Assembly (NCBI RefSeq): GCF_027622945.1
Contig: NZ_JAPZVQ010000006.1
Location: 78,593-142,592 of the forward strand
DNA: 64,000 bases
Reading direction: 5' to 3'
Origin: Glycomyces lechevalierae
Lineage (GTDB): Bacteria; Actinomycetota; Actinomycetes; Mycobacteriales; Micromonosporaceae
The position numbers were made by a program, and so were the translations under genes. Shown here in pieces: positions 63,900 to 64,000 of this stretch; within the stretch, counting starts at the first letter, position 1, and each line of letters opens with the position of its first letter. The notes below the pieces were generated by a model, which was not told the DNA's origin, searched no databases, and was given only the letters and a program-made list of their open reading frames with translations.

Positions 63900-64000
63900 A
63901 CACGGACGGGGGCGGGCGGGGGCGGGGGCCCCCCCCCCCCCCCCGGGGGGTGGGGGAAGAAAGGTGGAGTTGGGGTGTTGGGCCGGGGGGGGAGGGATCC
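63900..64000. other. Low-quality G/C homopolymer tail, likely contig end
   Basis: Runs of G and C (for example 63,929-63,945) with no coding sequence. It resembles the 21,990-22,135 block and should not be interpreted biologically. Confidence 0.75.

Noticed and set aside
63900..64000. G-quadruplex or regulatory element at the window end
   Set aside because: The pattern is best explained as low-quality contig-end sequence.

Overview
The window is about 70% G+C, has GTG and TTG starts alongside ATG, and carries typical actinobacterial families (SigE-type ECF factor, DUF1707 proteins, FdxA-DapC, Orn with tRNA-His, a 13E12/DUF222 endonuclease, an NlpC/P60 protein behind a c-di-AMP riboswitch). 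It fits a free-living, plant-polymer-degrading member of the Actinomycetota, of a Glycomyces/Streptomyces-like kind; the genus is not proven. The last 100 bases and a block near 22.0-22.13 kb are G/C homopolymer noise that looks like a contig end and an unresolved assembly stretch.

Layout. 0-17.5 kb: end of a DUF4132 protein; a divergent GH62 arabinofuranosidase / GH10 xylanase pair sharing one promoter region with CGAAA-N-TTTCG operators and near-identical CBM13 modules; a sigma factor with a membrane beta-propeller-like partner; a coupled AAA ATPase plus unknown protein; a TetR-MFS-flavin monooxygenase cassette; an epoxide hydrolase; small unknowns. 17.6-35.0 kb: a sugar-utilisation locus with a LacI regulator, two ribose-type ABC ATPases, a YtfQ/YtfR/YtfT/YjfF-like uptake system, two large secreted GH43 enzymes, a decayed GH43 remnant, and a WxL-like/DUF916 pair. 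Four copies of a TTGTTCCCGGTAACAA-like operator tie it together. Its right edge is a hard junction near 35,014, where a DUF916 gene without its end meets an NgcE-like binding-protein gene without its beginning.

35.0-42 kb: the truncated NgcE-like protein with two intact permeases, a DUF222/HNH endonuclease whose C-terminus runs into a degenerate tandem repeat, and a GH43 exo-beta-1,3-galactanase with CBM13. 42.1-46.6 kb: rpsE-rpmD-rplO, secY-adk-map, a fragment of the spc ribosomal operon lacking the usual upstream (rplR) and downstream (infA) neighbours. 46.6-64 kb: DUF1707 genes, tRNA-His, orn, a group 2 sigma factor, the riboswitch-controlled NlpC/P60 gene, a MerR and spermidine-synthase-like pair, a heparinase-like protein, a SulP transporter, small membrane proteins, a GNAT acetyltransferase, fdxA-dapC, a secreted proline-rich protein and a large AAA/TPR regulator.

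Working together: GH10 and GH62 would strip arabinoxylan, the GH43 enzymes arabinan/arabinoxylan side chains and galactan, and the ABC systems import the released pentoses, furanoses or oligosaccharides. The LacI protein would repress the 17.6-35 kb set until an inducer appears, while a separate xylan-responsive regulator, not in this window, would act on the GH62/GH10 operators.
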